DNA from: Blautia sp.
GTDB taxonomy: Bacteria > Bacillota > Clostridia > Lachnospirales > Lachnospiraceae
Direction of reading: 5' to 3'
NCBI GenBank assembly: GCA_030841965.1
Contig: JAUUSJ010000190.1
Span: 1-6,781 of the forward strand
DNA: 6,781 bases
Positions 1-6,571 of this stretch are shown in pieces. The position numbers and the translations under genes were made by a program. Positions within the stretch are counted from its first letter, which is position 1, and each line of letters opens with the position of its first letter. The notes below the pieces were generated by a model. The model did not search any database. It was given only the letters and a program-made list of their open reading frames with translations, and was not told the DNA's origin.

Positions 1-135
1 GCTAAGTATATCGAAAAACCGCTCCACTCTCTATCGTTTTTGGAGGACATATCTATGAACTCTCTCCGCTGTGTACTGGCAAAACACTATAATGTACTAA
101 AAAAAAGCACTATAAGATTCTTTTTATTTTTATAA
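1..135 (+). CDS. Doubtful partial ORF at the left edge, product unknown
   Basis: A plus-strand frame is open from base 1 to a TAA at 133-135. It would give at least 44 residues if it continues from outside the window, or 26 residues from the ATG at 55. That ATG has a well-placed GGAGG at 42-46, 8 nt upstream, so a small separate ORF is also possible. I recognise no family: the product is short, lysine-rich and ends in a hydrophobic run (RFFLFL). It would converge on the minus-strand operon. The opposite strand carries an equally short frame starting at the ATG at 50-48 and running off the edge (begins MSSKNDREWSG), so the coding strand is undecided. Chance opening is quite possible at this length. 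Confidence 0.2.
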   Translation, partial: AKYIEKPLHSLSFLEDISMNSLRCVLAKHYNVLKKSTIRFFLFL

Positions 136-179
136 GGATAATATGAGTTACTCGCTTTTTTACTTACAAAAATTTTACG

Positions 180-202
180 TTATCATTCAAAGCAAATGAT
201 AA
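180..202 (-). terminator. Weak AT-rich hairpin downstream of the operon
   Basis: Perfect 8-bp inverted repeat, TTATCATT (180-187) and AATGATAA (195-202), with a 7-nt loop, about 70 nt past the stop of the last operon gene. The stem has one G-C pair and the nearest T-run on the minus strand begins some 7 nt after the stem, so it is a poor intrinsic terminator by itself. It is the only candidate transcript end seen in 136-273; the rest of that stretch shows no gene. Confidence 0.25.
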
Positions 203-273
203 AAGAATTATTAGTGGAAAACCAATTTCTATTATGATTTAGCTTACTACCTCTTTTTTCTAGAATATTATCA

Positions 274-1065
274 TTATTTCTCTAGCCATTGAACCGCTGG
301 TTCTAGGTAACGGTTCCAAAAATCAAAGTTGTGATCTCCCTCATCCTCTATATAGCAAACTGGTATATGCTGTGAATCGAGATACTTTTTAAATTCCCGA
401 TTTTCACTTATCAAAAAATCTTCTGTTCCACAAGCCAAAAATAGTTCGGGTATTGTCACTTTATTACTTTTAACTTTTCTAATTAATTCTTTCGGATTAT
501 GTGGACTATTTTCCAATTGCGCCAAGTTTCCAAAGATCTTCGTATAAGACTCAAAATCCAAAATATCATCTGCCTCCCCTGGCTTTAGTTTGGAAATTCG
601 ATCAGTAACAAATGCAGAGGAAAAAGCAAATGCCTTTGAAAATGTATCTGGATACATCAAAGCAGTATGTACCGCACCAAATCCTCCCATAGATAATCCT
701 CCTATATATGTATCTTCTTTTTTATCTGACAGTGGAAACAGTTTACGTGTGAAATCAACCAACTCTTTTCCTACAAAACTCCCATATTTACTACCAATTG
801 TTGAACCATCGACATAAAAACTATTCTCTCCAGATGGAAGAATAACCGCCAAATTATACTTTTCTGCAATCTCACGGATGCGTGATGCTTGTAGCCAATC
901 TCTATGATTTCCACCCAATCCATGTAATAAATATAATGTCTTAAATTTATCTGGTTTCTCTATCTGGACTCCTGATATACTTGCCATCTCTATTGGAACG
1001 ATTGCAGTAAAATCCACAAATCTATATAAACATACCGAACCAAATGTAATATTCATCACTGCCAT
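274..1065 (-). CDS. Esterase D-type alpha/beta hydrolase, probable acyl-carbohydrate esterase
   Basis: 263 residues, normal for the esterase D family (PF00756), which includes tributyrin esterase EstA, S-formylglutathione hydrolase and feruloyl/acetyl xylan esterases. The visible catalytic set is a nucleophile elbow GGLSMGG with Ser125, an acid in ACGTEDF (Asp216) and a base in EGDHNFDFW (His245). An oxyanion-type LLHGLGGNHRDW lies near residues 46-57. No signal peptide or membrane segment is visible, so it should act in the cytoplasm. The start ATG at 1065 has GAGG at 1077-1074 with an 8-nt gap; the ATG three codons later would be too far. It is the last gene of the series, 19 nt after the deacetylase. 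Hydrolysis of short-chain esters is well supported by family; the true substrate, perhaps acetyl or feruloyl groups on imported oligosaccharides, is inferred from neighbours. Confidence 0.88.
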   Translation of the reverse strand: MAVMNITFGSVCLYRFVDFTAIVPIEMASISGVQIEKPDKFKTLYLLHGLGGNHRDWLQASRIREIAEKYNLAVILPSGENSFYVDGSTIGSKYGSFVGKELVDFTRKLFPLSDKKEDTYIGGLSMGGFGAVHTALMYPDTFSKAFAFSSAFVTDRISKLKPGEADDILDFESYTKIFGNLAQLENSPHNPKELIRKVKSNKVTIPELFLACGTEDFLISENREFKKYLDSQHIPVCYIEDEGDHNFDFWNRYLEPAVQWLEK

Positions 1066-1084
1066 AACACTTTCCTCACTTTTC

Positions 1085-1933
1085 CTACATAATAATTATC
1101 TCACCAGAAGGTATTTCATATATTTTTCCAAGACTCTCCATCCAAATTGTCTTTGATGATGGATTAAATACCTTCCTCCCATTCGCCGAAAAACGAAGTT
1201 TTCGATACGCTACTATATATTCCACAATTTCAATATTAGTTGCCATCCAAATTTTCTCATGATAACCTGAAATATAATTCATAAACTCTTCTATTTCATC
1301 CCAGCTCTGCTCTAAATCAAATTCATATGCATGTCCCCACATATAAAATAACTTTGGTTGTCCAAATAAATCCTCCTGCTCACAAAAGCAACGTACCAGC
1401 TCCATAAGTCGCGGATTAGAATGATGACAAGTTGGATTCCATCTTAGAAAATCACGTGGCAATTCAAATGACTCTGTAGAATTAACCGTTCTAGCATACA
1501 AAATACCTGCTGCTCTCAGCATAGCAACCAAATTCTCATCGTATAACCCAAAGGGATACGCATGTCCCTGTACCAAATAAGGCACTAAATTTTCCAATAC
1601 TTTTCGATCTTCTAAAATTTCACTTAGAGCAGCACTTCCAAATCCCGTAAGAGCTGAATGCTCTGATGCATGCGTAGCCACCTCAAATGACTCATATAAA
1701 CTCGGAATTTCATGAAAGGAAACTGTTGAAATATCAATTATTTTTCCATTTATTTCCATACACATATCTCTTCCAAGCAATCCTGAATTCAAATTAAAAG
1801 TTCCTTTCACGCCATAACGTCGCATCAAATCTACCAAATGTCGATCTTGAATAACCCCATCGTCATAGCTTAATGTTAAAGCTTTTCTTTTCCCTCCTGG
1901 AAAAAGCATTGTATTAATTCTTGATTTTCGCAT
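1085..1933 (-). CDS. Polysaccharide deacetylase-like protein (NodB/CE4 fold)
   Basis: 282 residues without a signal peptide. CE4/NodB-type motifs appear in order: TLSYDDG (residues 20-26, Asp24/Asp25 as base and metal ligand), a His pair in THASEH (His88 and His92, the usual metal-binding HxxxH), and YPFG (127-130) where classical enzymes have RxPY. A further motif, WGHAYEFD (200-207), supplies a His in the position expected of the late catalytic His. CE4 enzymes remove N- or O-acetyl groups from sugars using one divalent metal. The C-terminal part (about 230-282) looks like a small beta-rich tail that I cannot name. The start has GAGGA at 1944-1940, 6 nt upstream, and lies 14 nt after the SGNH stop, so the two are co-transcribed and possibly coupled. 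The cytoplasmic setting argues against a cell-wall role and for deacetylation of an imported sugar (inference). Confidence 0.85.
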   Translation of the reverse strand: MRKSRINTMLFPGGKRKALTLSYDDGVIQDRHLVDLMRRYGVKGTFNLNSGLLGRDMCMEINGKIIDISTVSFHEIPSLYESFEVATHASEHSALTGFGSAALSEILEDRKVLENLVPYLVQGHAYPFGLYDENLVAMLRAAGILYARTVNSTESFELPRDFLRWNPTCHHSNPRLMELVRCFCEQEDLFGQPKLFYMWGHAYEFDLEQSWDEIEEFMNYISGYHEKIWMATNIEIVEYIVAYRKLRFSANGRKVFNPSSKTIWMESLGKIYEIPSGEIIIM

Positions 1934-1947
1934 ATTTCTTCCTCATC

Positions 1948-3141
1948 TCACTCCACAAGTTGTTTTAAATTAATCTTCGCAACCATAGCTTCACCACCTT
2001 TATCATTTGGATGCAATCCATCCCAAATATGATAGCAATCTTTCATATAGCTAGGTCGTTTCTCGTCTCTGACTGCTTCATCATAATCAAAAATTCCATC
2101 ATAGTCTAAGCCACTGCGAATCCGATTATTAATCTCTACTCTAATTTTTTCAAATTGTTCCATCCATTCATCAGGATATTCATTACTGCCGCAAGGCGTA
2201 ATAGTTGCACCAAAAATTCTTGCTCCATGACGATGTGCTATTTCTGCTATTTGTCTATATCCCATCTCAAGTTCTTCTGGTTTTATAATCTCACTAGGCA
2301 TATCAAATTGAATCGGATGCATAATATCATTGATTCCCTCAAGTACTAATACTGTATCCACTTTCTCTTCGCTAAACAAATCTCTCTCAAACCTTTTTAG
2401 CCCGGCTTTTCCAAAACAACTTCCATTTCCTGGAATCATCTCAACATAAGTCGCATCATGAAGCAAACGATTTCCACCAATTCCTCGATTTAATAAAGCA
2501 ACTCTCCCTGGATACGCCGACAAAAGTCTTTTATAGAGAGCATTTGTCATATAAGACATATGCGTAATTGAGTCACCGAATGCCCCTATAGTTTTTACAC
2601 TATCCTCTGTCAGCACCTGAACACCTGAAAATCCATAGAAAAACATTCCTTTTATAGGATTTGGATCTTCCTTAATTACTGTATAAATATCTTGTGAATC
2701 TACACCTTCATAACAATTCCCATCTGTAAAATCACCGTCTTTGCTATTGGACACAATTGCACCATTTTGTGACCACAGTGCACAAATACTGCCGATAGAC
2801 TGAGTATCTTTCACATAGCTTGAAACAGCAATCTGATCTCCCGCAGTAACACTAAACTCTATCTCATCACTATAACATTCCTCTCCTGGCTCTAAACAAA
2901 TAACTTTATTTTCCTTTAAAGTTACTTCTTTCACTGATTTAATCTGGTTTTTTTTGACAACACCAATTGTCACTCTCTGAAGTACCAAAGGATTTTTGGA
3001 ATAGCGATTGGAAAAACGCAGTCTAATCCAGTTCCCATTTAAATTATTATCAAAAACAACTCGTTGAGTTTGATTTTTTATTTCTGCTAACACTACTGAA
3101 TAATCAATTGGCAAATAACTGAATGAACTTACCCATTTCAT
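1948..3141 (-). CDS. SGNH/GDSL hydrolase, XynE-like, with N-terminal beta domain
   Basis: 397 residues in two parts. Residues 1 to about 180 form a probable beta-sandwich containing WIRLRFSNRY (38-47). Residues about 183-397 are an SGNH hydrolase: block I GAFGDSIT (Ser191), block II GIGGNRLL (Gly223 region, 220-227), block III LEGINDI (Asn271) and block V DGLHPND (Asp374, His377). The full SGNH set is therefore present. The combination of this N-terminal domain with RFERDLF and GATITP resembles, from memory, the subfamily named after Prevotella bryantii XynE, an acylhydrolase encoded in a xylanase cluster. No signal peptide is seen, so it is expected in the cytoplasm. The start ATG has AAGGA at 3155-3151, 9 nt upstream. 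It follows a 111-nt gap with a strong hairpin and leads a tight trio with the deacetylase and the esterase. Deacetylation of oligosaccharides is likely; substrate unknown. Confidence 0.88.
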   Translation of the reverse strand: MKWVSSFSYLPIDYSVVLAEIKNQTQRVVFDNNLNGNWIRLRFSNRYSKNPLVLQRVTIGVVKKNQIKSVKEVTLKENKVICLEPGEECYSDEIEFSVTAGDQIAVSSYVKDTQSIGSICALWSQNGAIVSNSKDGDFTDGNCYEGVDSQDIYTVIKEDPNPIKGMFFYGFSGVQVLTEDSVKTIGAFGDSITHMSYMTNALYKRLLSAYPGRVALLNRGIGGNRLLHDATYVEMIPGNGSCFGKAGLKRFERDLFSEEKVDTVLVLEGINDIMHPIQFDMPSEIIKPEELEMGYRQIAEIAHRHGARIFGATITPCGSNEYPDEWMEQFEKIRVEINNRIRSGLDYDGIFDYDEAVRDEKRPSYMKDCYHIWDGLHPNDKGGEAMVAKINLKQLVE

Positions 3142-3168
3142 AATCTTATATCCTTCTTTCTATAATAT

Positions 3169-3213
3169 AGTACCTGATTCCAACGACAGAAAATCAGGTA
3201 CTTTTCTATTTTT
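3169..3213 (+). terminator. Perfect 11-bp hairpin with plus-strand T-tail, inside the operon
   Basis: Arms AGTACCTGATT (3169-3179) and AATCAGGTACT (3192-3202) pair without mismatch around a 12-nt loop. On the plus strand a T-rich tail (3202-3213, TTTTCTATTTTT) follows directly, as in an intrinsic terminator. On the minus strand, the sense of all the genes, the sequence after the stem is ATATTATAG, not a U-run. In the operon transcript it would therefore be a stable intercistronic hairpin between the Nif3-like and SGNH genes, suited to partial termination, 3'-end protection or processing rather than full stop. Structure is seen; role is inferred. Confidence 0.6.
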
Positions 3214-3252
3214 AATTATTCATTAAGATTCTCTACAAAACTATCCTAATTA

Positions 3253-4143
3253 TTATAAATATTGAAATGGCTCTTTCGCATCCACAAAAGTAACTGGAAC
3301 ATCACATCGCTCTTGTAACCATGAAGCGAGATATTTCATACCAGATTCCTCGCTTCTCTCATGTCCAAGAGTCAGCATTGCACGATTAAATCCCATCTGA
3401 TATGCATCATTGATATAAGCACAAATTGTCCACTCTGTAATATCACCGACAATCATTAAATCCAGCTTATTGCGCTCCATAACCTGCATAGGCATTGCCT
3501 CTACACCGAACCCAAGACTCCCTCCACCTACTAATATTCCAACTCTTCTTACTTTCATTTCAGGAGAACCAATAATCTGTATCGTATCCATATTTAACTT
3601 TTCTTTAAAAAACTCTGCCAATTCTCCTACCGTTGTTTCAGGAATAACATAGACCCATGGTTCCTTTTCATCAGGTTGAAGATAGGCATTCCATCCAATT
3701 TCATTTATTAATCCAGCATAAATATAATCTGTATCTGACCCTAAATGCATATGATCATGAAGTCTCCATACTGTAATATTATTCTCCTCCAGATATTTAC
3801 GTTTTGCAAGATAAACACTGTCCTCCTGGCACCATTCTGTCTCATCCATCCCCGTAAACCAAGTAGGTTCATGTGTAATGATAAAATTGGCTCCTAGTTG
3901 AATTGCCTCCCGTATTACATCATATGTAGCCATAAAGGTTGTCACAATGCCTGTAACCTTAGTTTCAGGACTTCCAACAGAGATAATATCACAAGTTTTC
4001 TCAAATTTCGGACCTCCACACATGTCCAAAAGTATTTTATCAATAACTTCCTGCACCGTTGGTGTCTTTTGCTCATCACCTTTTTCTTCATATACTCCCT
4101 GAAGAATCTTTTCTTCCATCTCACTCGGTATTATAATGCTCAT
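3253..4143 (-). CDS. Nif3/DUF34-family dinuclear metal-centre protein
   Basis: 296 residues from the chosen start, typical for a compact Nif3-like protein (PF01784; YbgI and YqfO relatives), which form hexameric toroids with a two-metal site and whose reaction is not settled. Visible family marks are NFIITHEPTWF (residues 86-96), HDHMH (129-133) and GHERSEESG (260-268), matching the three metal-ligand regions, with GGGSLG (206-211) before the last. The usual first motif is THHP; here the second His is Glu92. The open frame extends six codons upstream to an ATG at 4161, but the GGAGG at 4156-4152 lies inside that extension and is 8 nt before the ATG at 4143, so the later start is chosen. It begins 20 nt after the symporter stop and is surely co-transcribed with it. 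Its pathway role is unknown; a link to sugar use is only contextual. Confidence 0.85.
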   Translation of the reverse strand: MSIIIPSEMEEKILQGVYEEKGDEQKTPTVQEVIDKILLDMCGGPKFEKTCDIISVGSPETKVTGIVTTFMATYDVIREAIQLGANFIITHEPTWFTGMDETEWCQEDSVYLAKRKYLEENNITVWRLHDHMHLGSDTDYIYAGLINEIGWNAYLQPDEKEPWVYVIPETTVGELAEFFKEKLNMDTIQIIGSPEMKVRRVGILVGGGSLGFGVEAMPMQVMERNKLDLMIVGDITEWTICAYINDAYQMGFNRAMLTLGHERSEESGMKYLASWLQERCDVPVTFVDAKEPFQYL

Positions 4144-4151
4144 CACTATCT

Positions 4152-4156
4152 CCTCC
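4152..4156 (-). promoter_or_regulatory. Ribosome-binding site that fixes the Nif3-like start
   Basis: GGAGG on the minus strand, within a longer GGGAGGAG, exactly 8 nt before the ATG at 4143-4141. An in-frame ATG at 4161 lies upstream of this site and has no comparable site of its own, so the shorter protein is preferred. Confidence 0.8.
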
Positions 4157-4163
4157 CTCATAT

Positions 4164-5516
4164 TTATGCTGCTATACTTTTATGACGCTCATCCAATTCA
4201 GCCTTAATCTGTGGATACTTCTTATCAAGCGTGTAAAATAAATTTGCGATAATAATAATGACAAATAAAATCATTGGCAAACCTAGATAATTAAACTCAA
4301 TTGCCTTTATCGCTGAAGAAGTCTGGGTCTCTGCTCCTCCAACATATCCTCCTGCATTCAAAATAGTCGAAATAATCATTGTTGCAATAGAATTAGAAAC
4401 CTTAACAGCAAATCCTACAAATGCCATCAAAGAACCCTGTACACGCTTTCTAAATTTCCATTCACCATAATCGATACTCTCAGCAGCCATTACATAAACC
4501 ACACCATTTGGCAATGCAATACCTACAGATATCAATACAGATAAAGCCATGACTATCATCAGATTAGATTTTAAGAAGAAAATTCCTATTGAACCAACTA
4601 TTCCCATTGTTCCTCCTATCAGAACAAGATTTCTCTTGCCAATTTTAGAGGCGAAGAACGGAATCACTAATGTAATCGGAATGGCAATAATATTGGAAAT
4701 CGACAATAATTTTGCTGCCATTTCTGGAGCTTTTAATACATTCTCTGTAAAATATACGGTTGTCGATGCGCGAATTACTACAATTACTATAGTCAACAGC
4801 GTAGTCACTGTGCTAATAAGCCATGGCAAATTTTTAAATGCCTGAAATGTATCCTTCATTGTAATCTTTTCTCCTGCAGGAGGATTACATCTTTCATTTG
4901 TAAATTTAAAATCTGCTAAAATCAATAATGCTCCGATAACTCCAAAAACAATTACTGTACGTCCATATCCATTATACTCAGAACCTTTCCCCAAGACAGC
5001 TACAAGAGTTAACGCAAATGCATTAGGAATTAACTGTCCGATATTAGTACCAAGTGAACCAAACATATTCGTTCCAAGACGCTCTTTTGGATCATTAGTA
5101 ATGCTTGCCATTAATACATTTTGTGGAATACAAATACATGTATATGCCAATGTATAAAGCAAGTAAGTAATTAATGCATAAATATATCTTACGTTTGCAC
5201 TTGCATCCGGTACACGAAATACAAAGAAACACGCTACAGCTAATGGAATAGAAAAAATTAGTAAATATGGACGTGCCTTTCCCCAACGAGTATTTGTTTT
5301 ATCGACCAAAATTCCAAGGGCAAGATCAGAAATTGCATCCGCAATTCCCCCTACCATCATAATCGTTCCAACCTGAAGCAGGCTTATTTTTACCACATCC
5401 GTATAAAAATACATAATAAAAGTAGTGACAATCGTAGTGACAAGACATAGACCCATATTACCAAACCCATAACTTATCTTCTCTAATAACGACATTTTTT
5501 CTGGTGCTTTATTCAT
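4164..5516 (-). CDS. GPH-family sugar:cation symporter (MFS_2)
   Basis: 450 residues from the chosen start, the normal size for glycoside-pentoside-hexuronide symporters such as MelB, XynB-type and UidB. About 12 hydrophobic segments run through the protein. Family signatures are seen at both ends: IADAISDLALGILVDKT (58-74, with Asp60, Asp64 and Asp72) followed by RWGKARPYLL (77-86) after helix 2, and AESIDYGEWKF (345-355) in the C-terminal half, the usual EYGEWKTG region. It should import a glycoside or short oligosaccharide with Na+ or H+ across the cytoplasmic membrane. The frame can be extended to a TTG at 5606, but the ATG at 5516 has AAGGA 8 nt upstream and starts the expected NKAPEKMSLLEKISYGFG opening, so it is preferred. 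It heads the five-gene series behind the AraC regulator. Substrate is not readable; esterase neighbours suggest acylated sugars. Confidence 0.92.
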   Translation of the reverse strand: MNKAPEKMSLLEKISYGFGNMGLCLVTTIVTTFIMYFYTDVVKISLLQVGTIMMVGGIADAISDLALGILVDKTNTRWGKARPYLLIFSIPLAVACFFVFRVPDASANVRYIYALITYLLYTLAYTCICIPQNVLMASITNDPKERLGTNMFGSLGTNIGQLIPNAFALTLVAVLGKGSEYNGYGRTVIVFGVIGALLILADFKFTNERCNPPAGEKITMKDTFQAFKNLPWLISTVTTLLTIVIVVIRASTTVYFTENVLKAPEMAAKLLSISNIIAIPITLVIPFFASKIGKRNLVLIGGTMGIVGSIGIFFLKSNLMIVMALSVLISVGIALPNGVVYVMAAESIDYGEWKFRKRVQGSLMAFVGFAVKVSNSIATMIISTILNAGGYVGGAETQTSSAIKAIEFNYLGLPMILFVIIIIANLFYTLDKKYPQIKAELDERHKSIAA

Positions 5517-5517
5517 T

Positions 5518-5586
5518 TCACTTTTCCTTCTTCCTATAAATTTTATCCCATCGTTTGACATCGCAAAATTTTTCGGTGCGCTCCAT
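5518..5586 (-). CDS. Possible 22-codon leader ORF before the symporter
   Basis: In the transporter leader an ATG at 5586-5584 opens a 22-codon frame that ends with TGA at 5520-5518, one base before the symporter ATG. The peptide begins MERTEKFCD and is basic at its end (RKKEK). There is no clear Shine-Dalgarno in front of it, and its last codons coincide with the symporter ribosome-binding site, which could give it a purine-rich, lysine-rich end by itself. If translated, it would couple to the symporter. Conservation is unknown, so this is a weak call. Confidence 0.15.
   Translation of the reverse strand: MERTEKFCDVKRWDKIYRKKEK
5525..5529 (-). promoter_or_regulatory. Ribosome-binding site that fixes the symporter start
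   Basis: AAGGA on the minus strand with an 8-nt gap to the ATG at 5516-5514, inside a purine-rich stretch. The TTG at 5606 and the in-frame ATG at residue 16 of the longer frame have no equivalent site, so the 450-residue form is preferred. Confidence 0.75.
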
Positions 5587-5614
5587 ATTATTTCTTGAAG
5601 TTTCAACTAAGATG

Positions 5615-5625
5615 ATTATATTATA
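5615..5625 (-). promoter_or_regulatory. Probable promoter (-10) of the transporter-esterase operon
   Basis: Two TATAAT boxes overlap by one base on the minus strand (5625-5620 and 5620-5615), about 100 nt before the symporter ATG. No good -35 hexamer sits 16-18 nt upstream; that region is a purine tract. A strong -10 with a poor -35 is what an activator-dependent promoter often looks like, and the AraC-family gene is directly upstream. The expected leader is roughly 90-95 nt. Confidence 0.5.
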
Positions 5626-5659
5626 ATACACTATATCTCTCTTTTCTTTTCCTTTTTTG

Positions 5660-5691
5660 TTTTTACAATAGTCAATTTTTTGCATTTTCAA
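5660..5691 (-). promoter_or_regulatory. Imperfect tandem repeat, candidate activator-binding site
   Basis: Two adjacent 16-nt units on the minus strand, TTGAAAATGCAAAAAA (5691-5676) and TTGACTATTGTAAAAA (5675-5660), agree at 11 of 16 positions, sharing TTGA at the start and an A-run at the end. They lie 34 nt upstream of the -10 region of the operon promoter, between the regulator terminator and the symporter. AraC-family activators bind directly repeated half-sites just upstream of -35, though their period is more often about 21. A-rich composition could produce part of this match by chance. Confidence 0.3.
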
Positions 5692-5702
5692 CTCACAAAA
5701 AT

Positions 5703-5743
5703 AAAAAAATCAGGAAGTTTCATGAACTATACTTCCCGATTTT
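5703..5743. terminator. Strong bidirectional terminator overlapping the AraC gene end
   Basis: A 13-bp stem (5706-5718 with 5731-5743) has one G-T wobble and a 12-nt loop. On the minus strand it is followed by seven T's (5709-5703), the first four of which also close the stem. On the plus strand it runs into TTTTTGCTTTTT. The left arm on the minus strand is the last codons of the regulator, whose TAG (5729-5727) lies in the loop. It should separate regulator transcription from the operon, so the operon needs its own promoter. Confidence 0.88.
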
Positions 5744-6563
5744 TGCTTTTTCTCCATTCTGAAGGAGTGCAATTATAAATTTTCTTAAATGTCGCAATAA
5801 AAGATTTTACATTTGGAAATCCAGTTTCCATTGCACAATCAATAAACAAAATATCTTCTGATTTTTTCAATAATTCCATAGCATTCATAAGCCTTACATC
5901 TTGTAAATACTCATAAAAATTATATCCTATATGCTCCTTAAATAATCTAGATAAATGTGCTGGTGAATAGTGGAACTCTTTCGCCACAATATCAAGAGTA
6001 ATATTTTCTTTATAATGCACATCAATATAGTTAATAATACTCTTAATATTATTGATTCCCTTCATGCGCCTGCCTCTATTTTCCGTGTTCTCTTGAATAC
6101 AATATTCACCTAAAAGTCTTACTAAAAGAAAAAGATTTTCCATCATTTTTGCCTTACAAAACTTGCCACCTTTTTCCTTTATTTCTCCGAGTCTTTTTAT
6201 AACTTCCCGTATTCGCTCCTGTCCCATCATATTGTCTGGATAAGCTAAATACACATCTTCTCCCAACCATGTATCCAAAAAAGATTTTGAAATCAATACT
6301 GTAATTCCCTTATATAAATCCTCCCTTTCCACCCAAGTATTCGAATGAAGCTCTCCACTATTTACAACATTCCAATCATCTTTTCGCATCTCCTGATTTT
6401 TACCGTCAATTTTTAAAATAATACGTCCTTCTAGAGCTAAATCAAGCTCTATACTTCGATGCCAATGCAATGGGGTATGAATTTCTTCTTTTTCTATCGA
6501 ATGATTATAAATTCTAATGGGAATCTGGTTATAAATATAATCCTCTTTTTCATATAATTGCAA
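5727..6563 (-). CDS. AraC-family transcriptional regulator with cupin sensor domain
   Basis: 278 residues from a TTG start, standard for AraC/XylS regulators of carbohydrate genes. The N-terminal half is a cupin-type ligand domain with HWHRSIELD (His33, His35 and Glu39), a glycine turn at EG (45-46) and the following beta strands. The C-terminal 100 residues hold two helix-turn-helix units: the first around 189-213 (TLDIVAKEFHYSPAHLSRLF), the second around 236-262 with the family signature CAMETGFPNVKSFIATFKK and the closing TPSEWR. The frame continues 24 codons upstream to another TTG at 6635, with an ATG at 6611, but neither has a ribosome-binding site. The TTG at 6563 has a near-perfect one, and a TATAAT box lies inside the longer frame. 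It probably binds a sugar ligand and controls the operon downstream and possibly itself (inference from context). Confidence 0.9.
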   Translation of the reverse strand: MQLYEKEDYIYNQIPIRIYNHSIEKEEIHTPLHWHRSIELDLALEGRIILKIDGKNQEMRKDDWNVVNSGELHSNTWVEREDLYKGITVLISKSFLDTWLGEDVYLAYPDNMMGQERIREVIKRLGEIKEKGGKFCKAKMMENLFLLVRLLGEYCIQENTENRGRRMKGINNIKSIINYIDVHYKENITLDIVAKEFHYSPAHLSRLFKEHIGYNFYEYLQDVRLMNAMELLKKSEDILFIDCAMETGFPNVKSFIATFKKIYNCTPSEWRKSKNREV

Positions 6564-6571
6564 ATTTATCT

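Noticed and set aside
1..50. Minus-strand partial ORF starting at the ATG at 50-48
   Set aside because: Only 16 full codons are visible, and its GGAGAG is rather far from the ATG; it competes with the plus-strand frame and cannot be judged from this window.
85..115. Direct repeat CACTATAA at 85-92 and 108-115
   Set aside because: Only 8 nt in AT-rich sequence, two copies, no associated structure; not enough for an attachment site or an array.
145..160. GAGTTACTC followed by a T-run as a plus-strand terminator
   Set aside because: The stem is only 3-4 bp with almost no loop and would not be stable.
3898..4185. 95-codon plus-strand frame opposite the Nif3-like gene
   Set aside because: Antisense to a well-supported gene, no recognisable motifs, no ribosome-binding site; the same holds for the other frames opposite the esterase, SGNH and symporter genes.
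5517..5606. N-terminal extension of the symporter to a TTG at 5606
   Set aside because: No ribosome-binding site, would begin almost at the expected transcript start, and adds a polar stretch not usual before the first helix of GPH proteins.
5670..5675. TTGACT on the minus strand as the -35 box of the operon promoter
   Set aside because: It is 44 nt from the TATAAT box, far beyond the usual 16-18, and no good -10 lies at the right distance from it.
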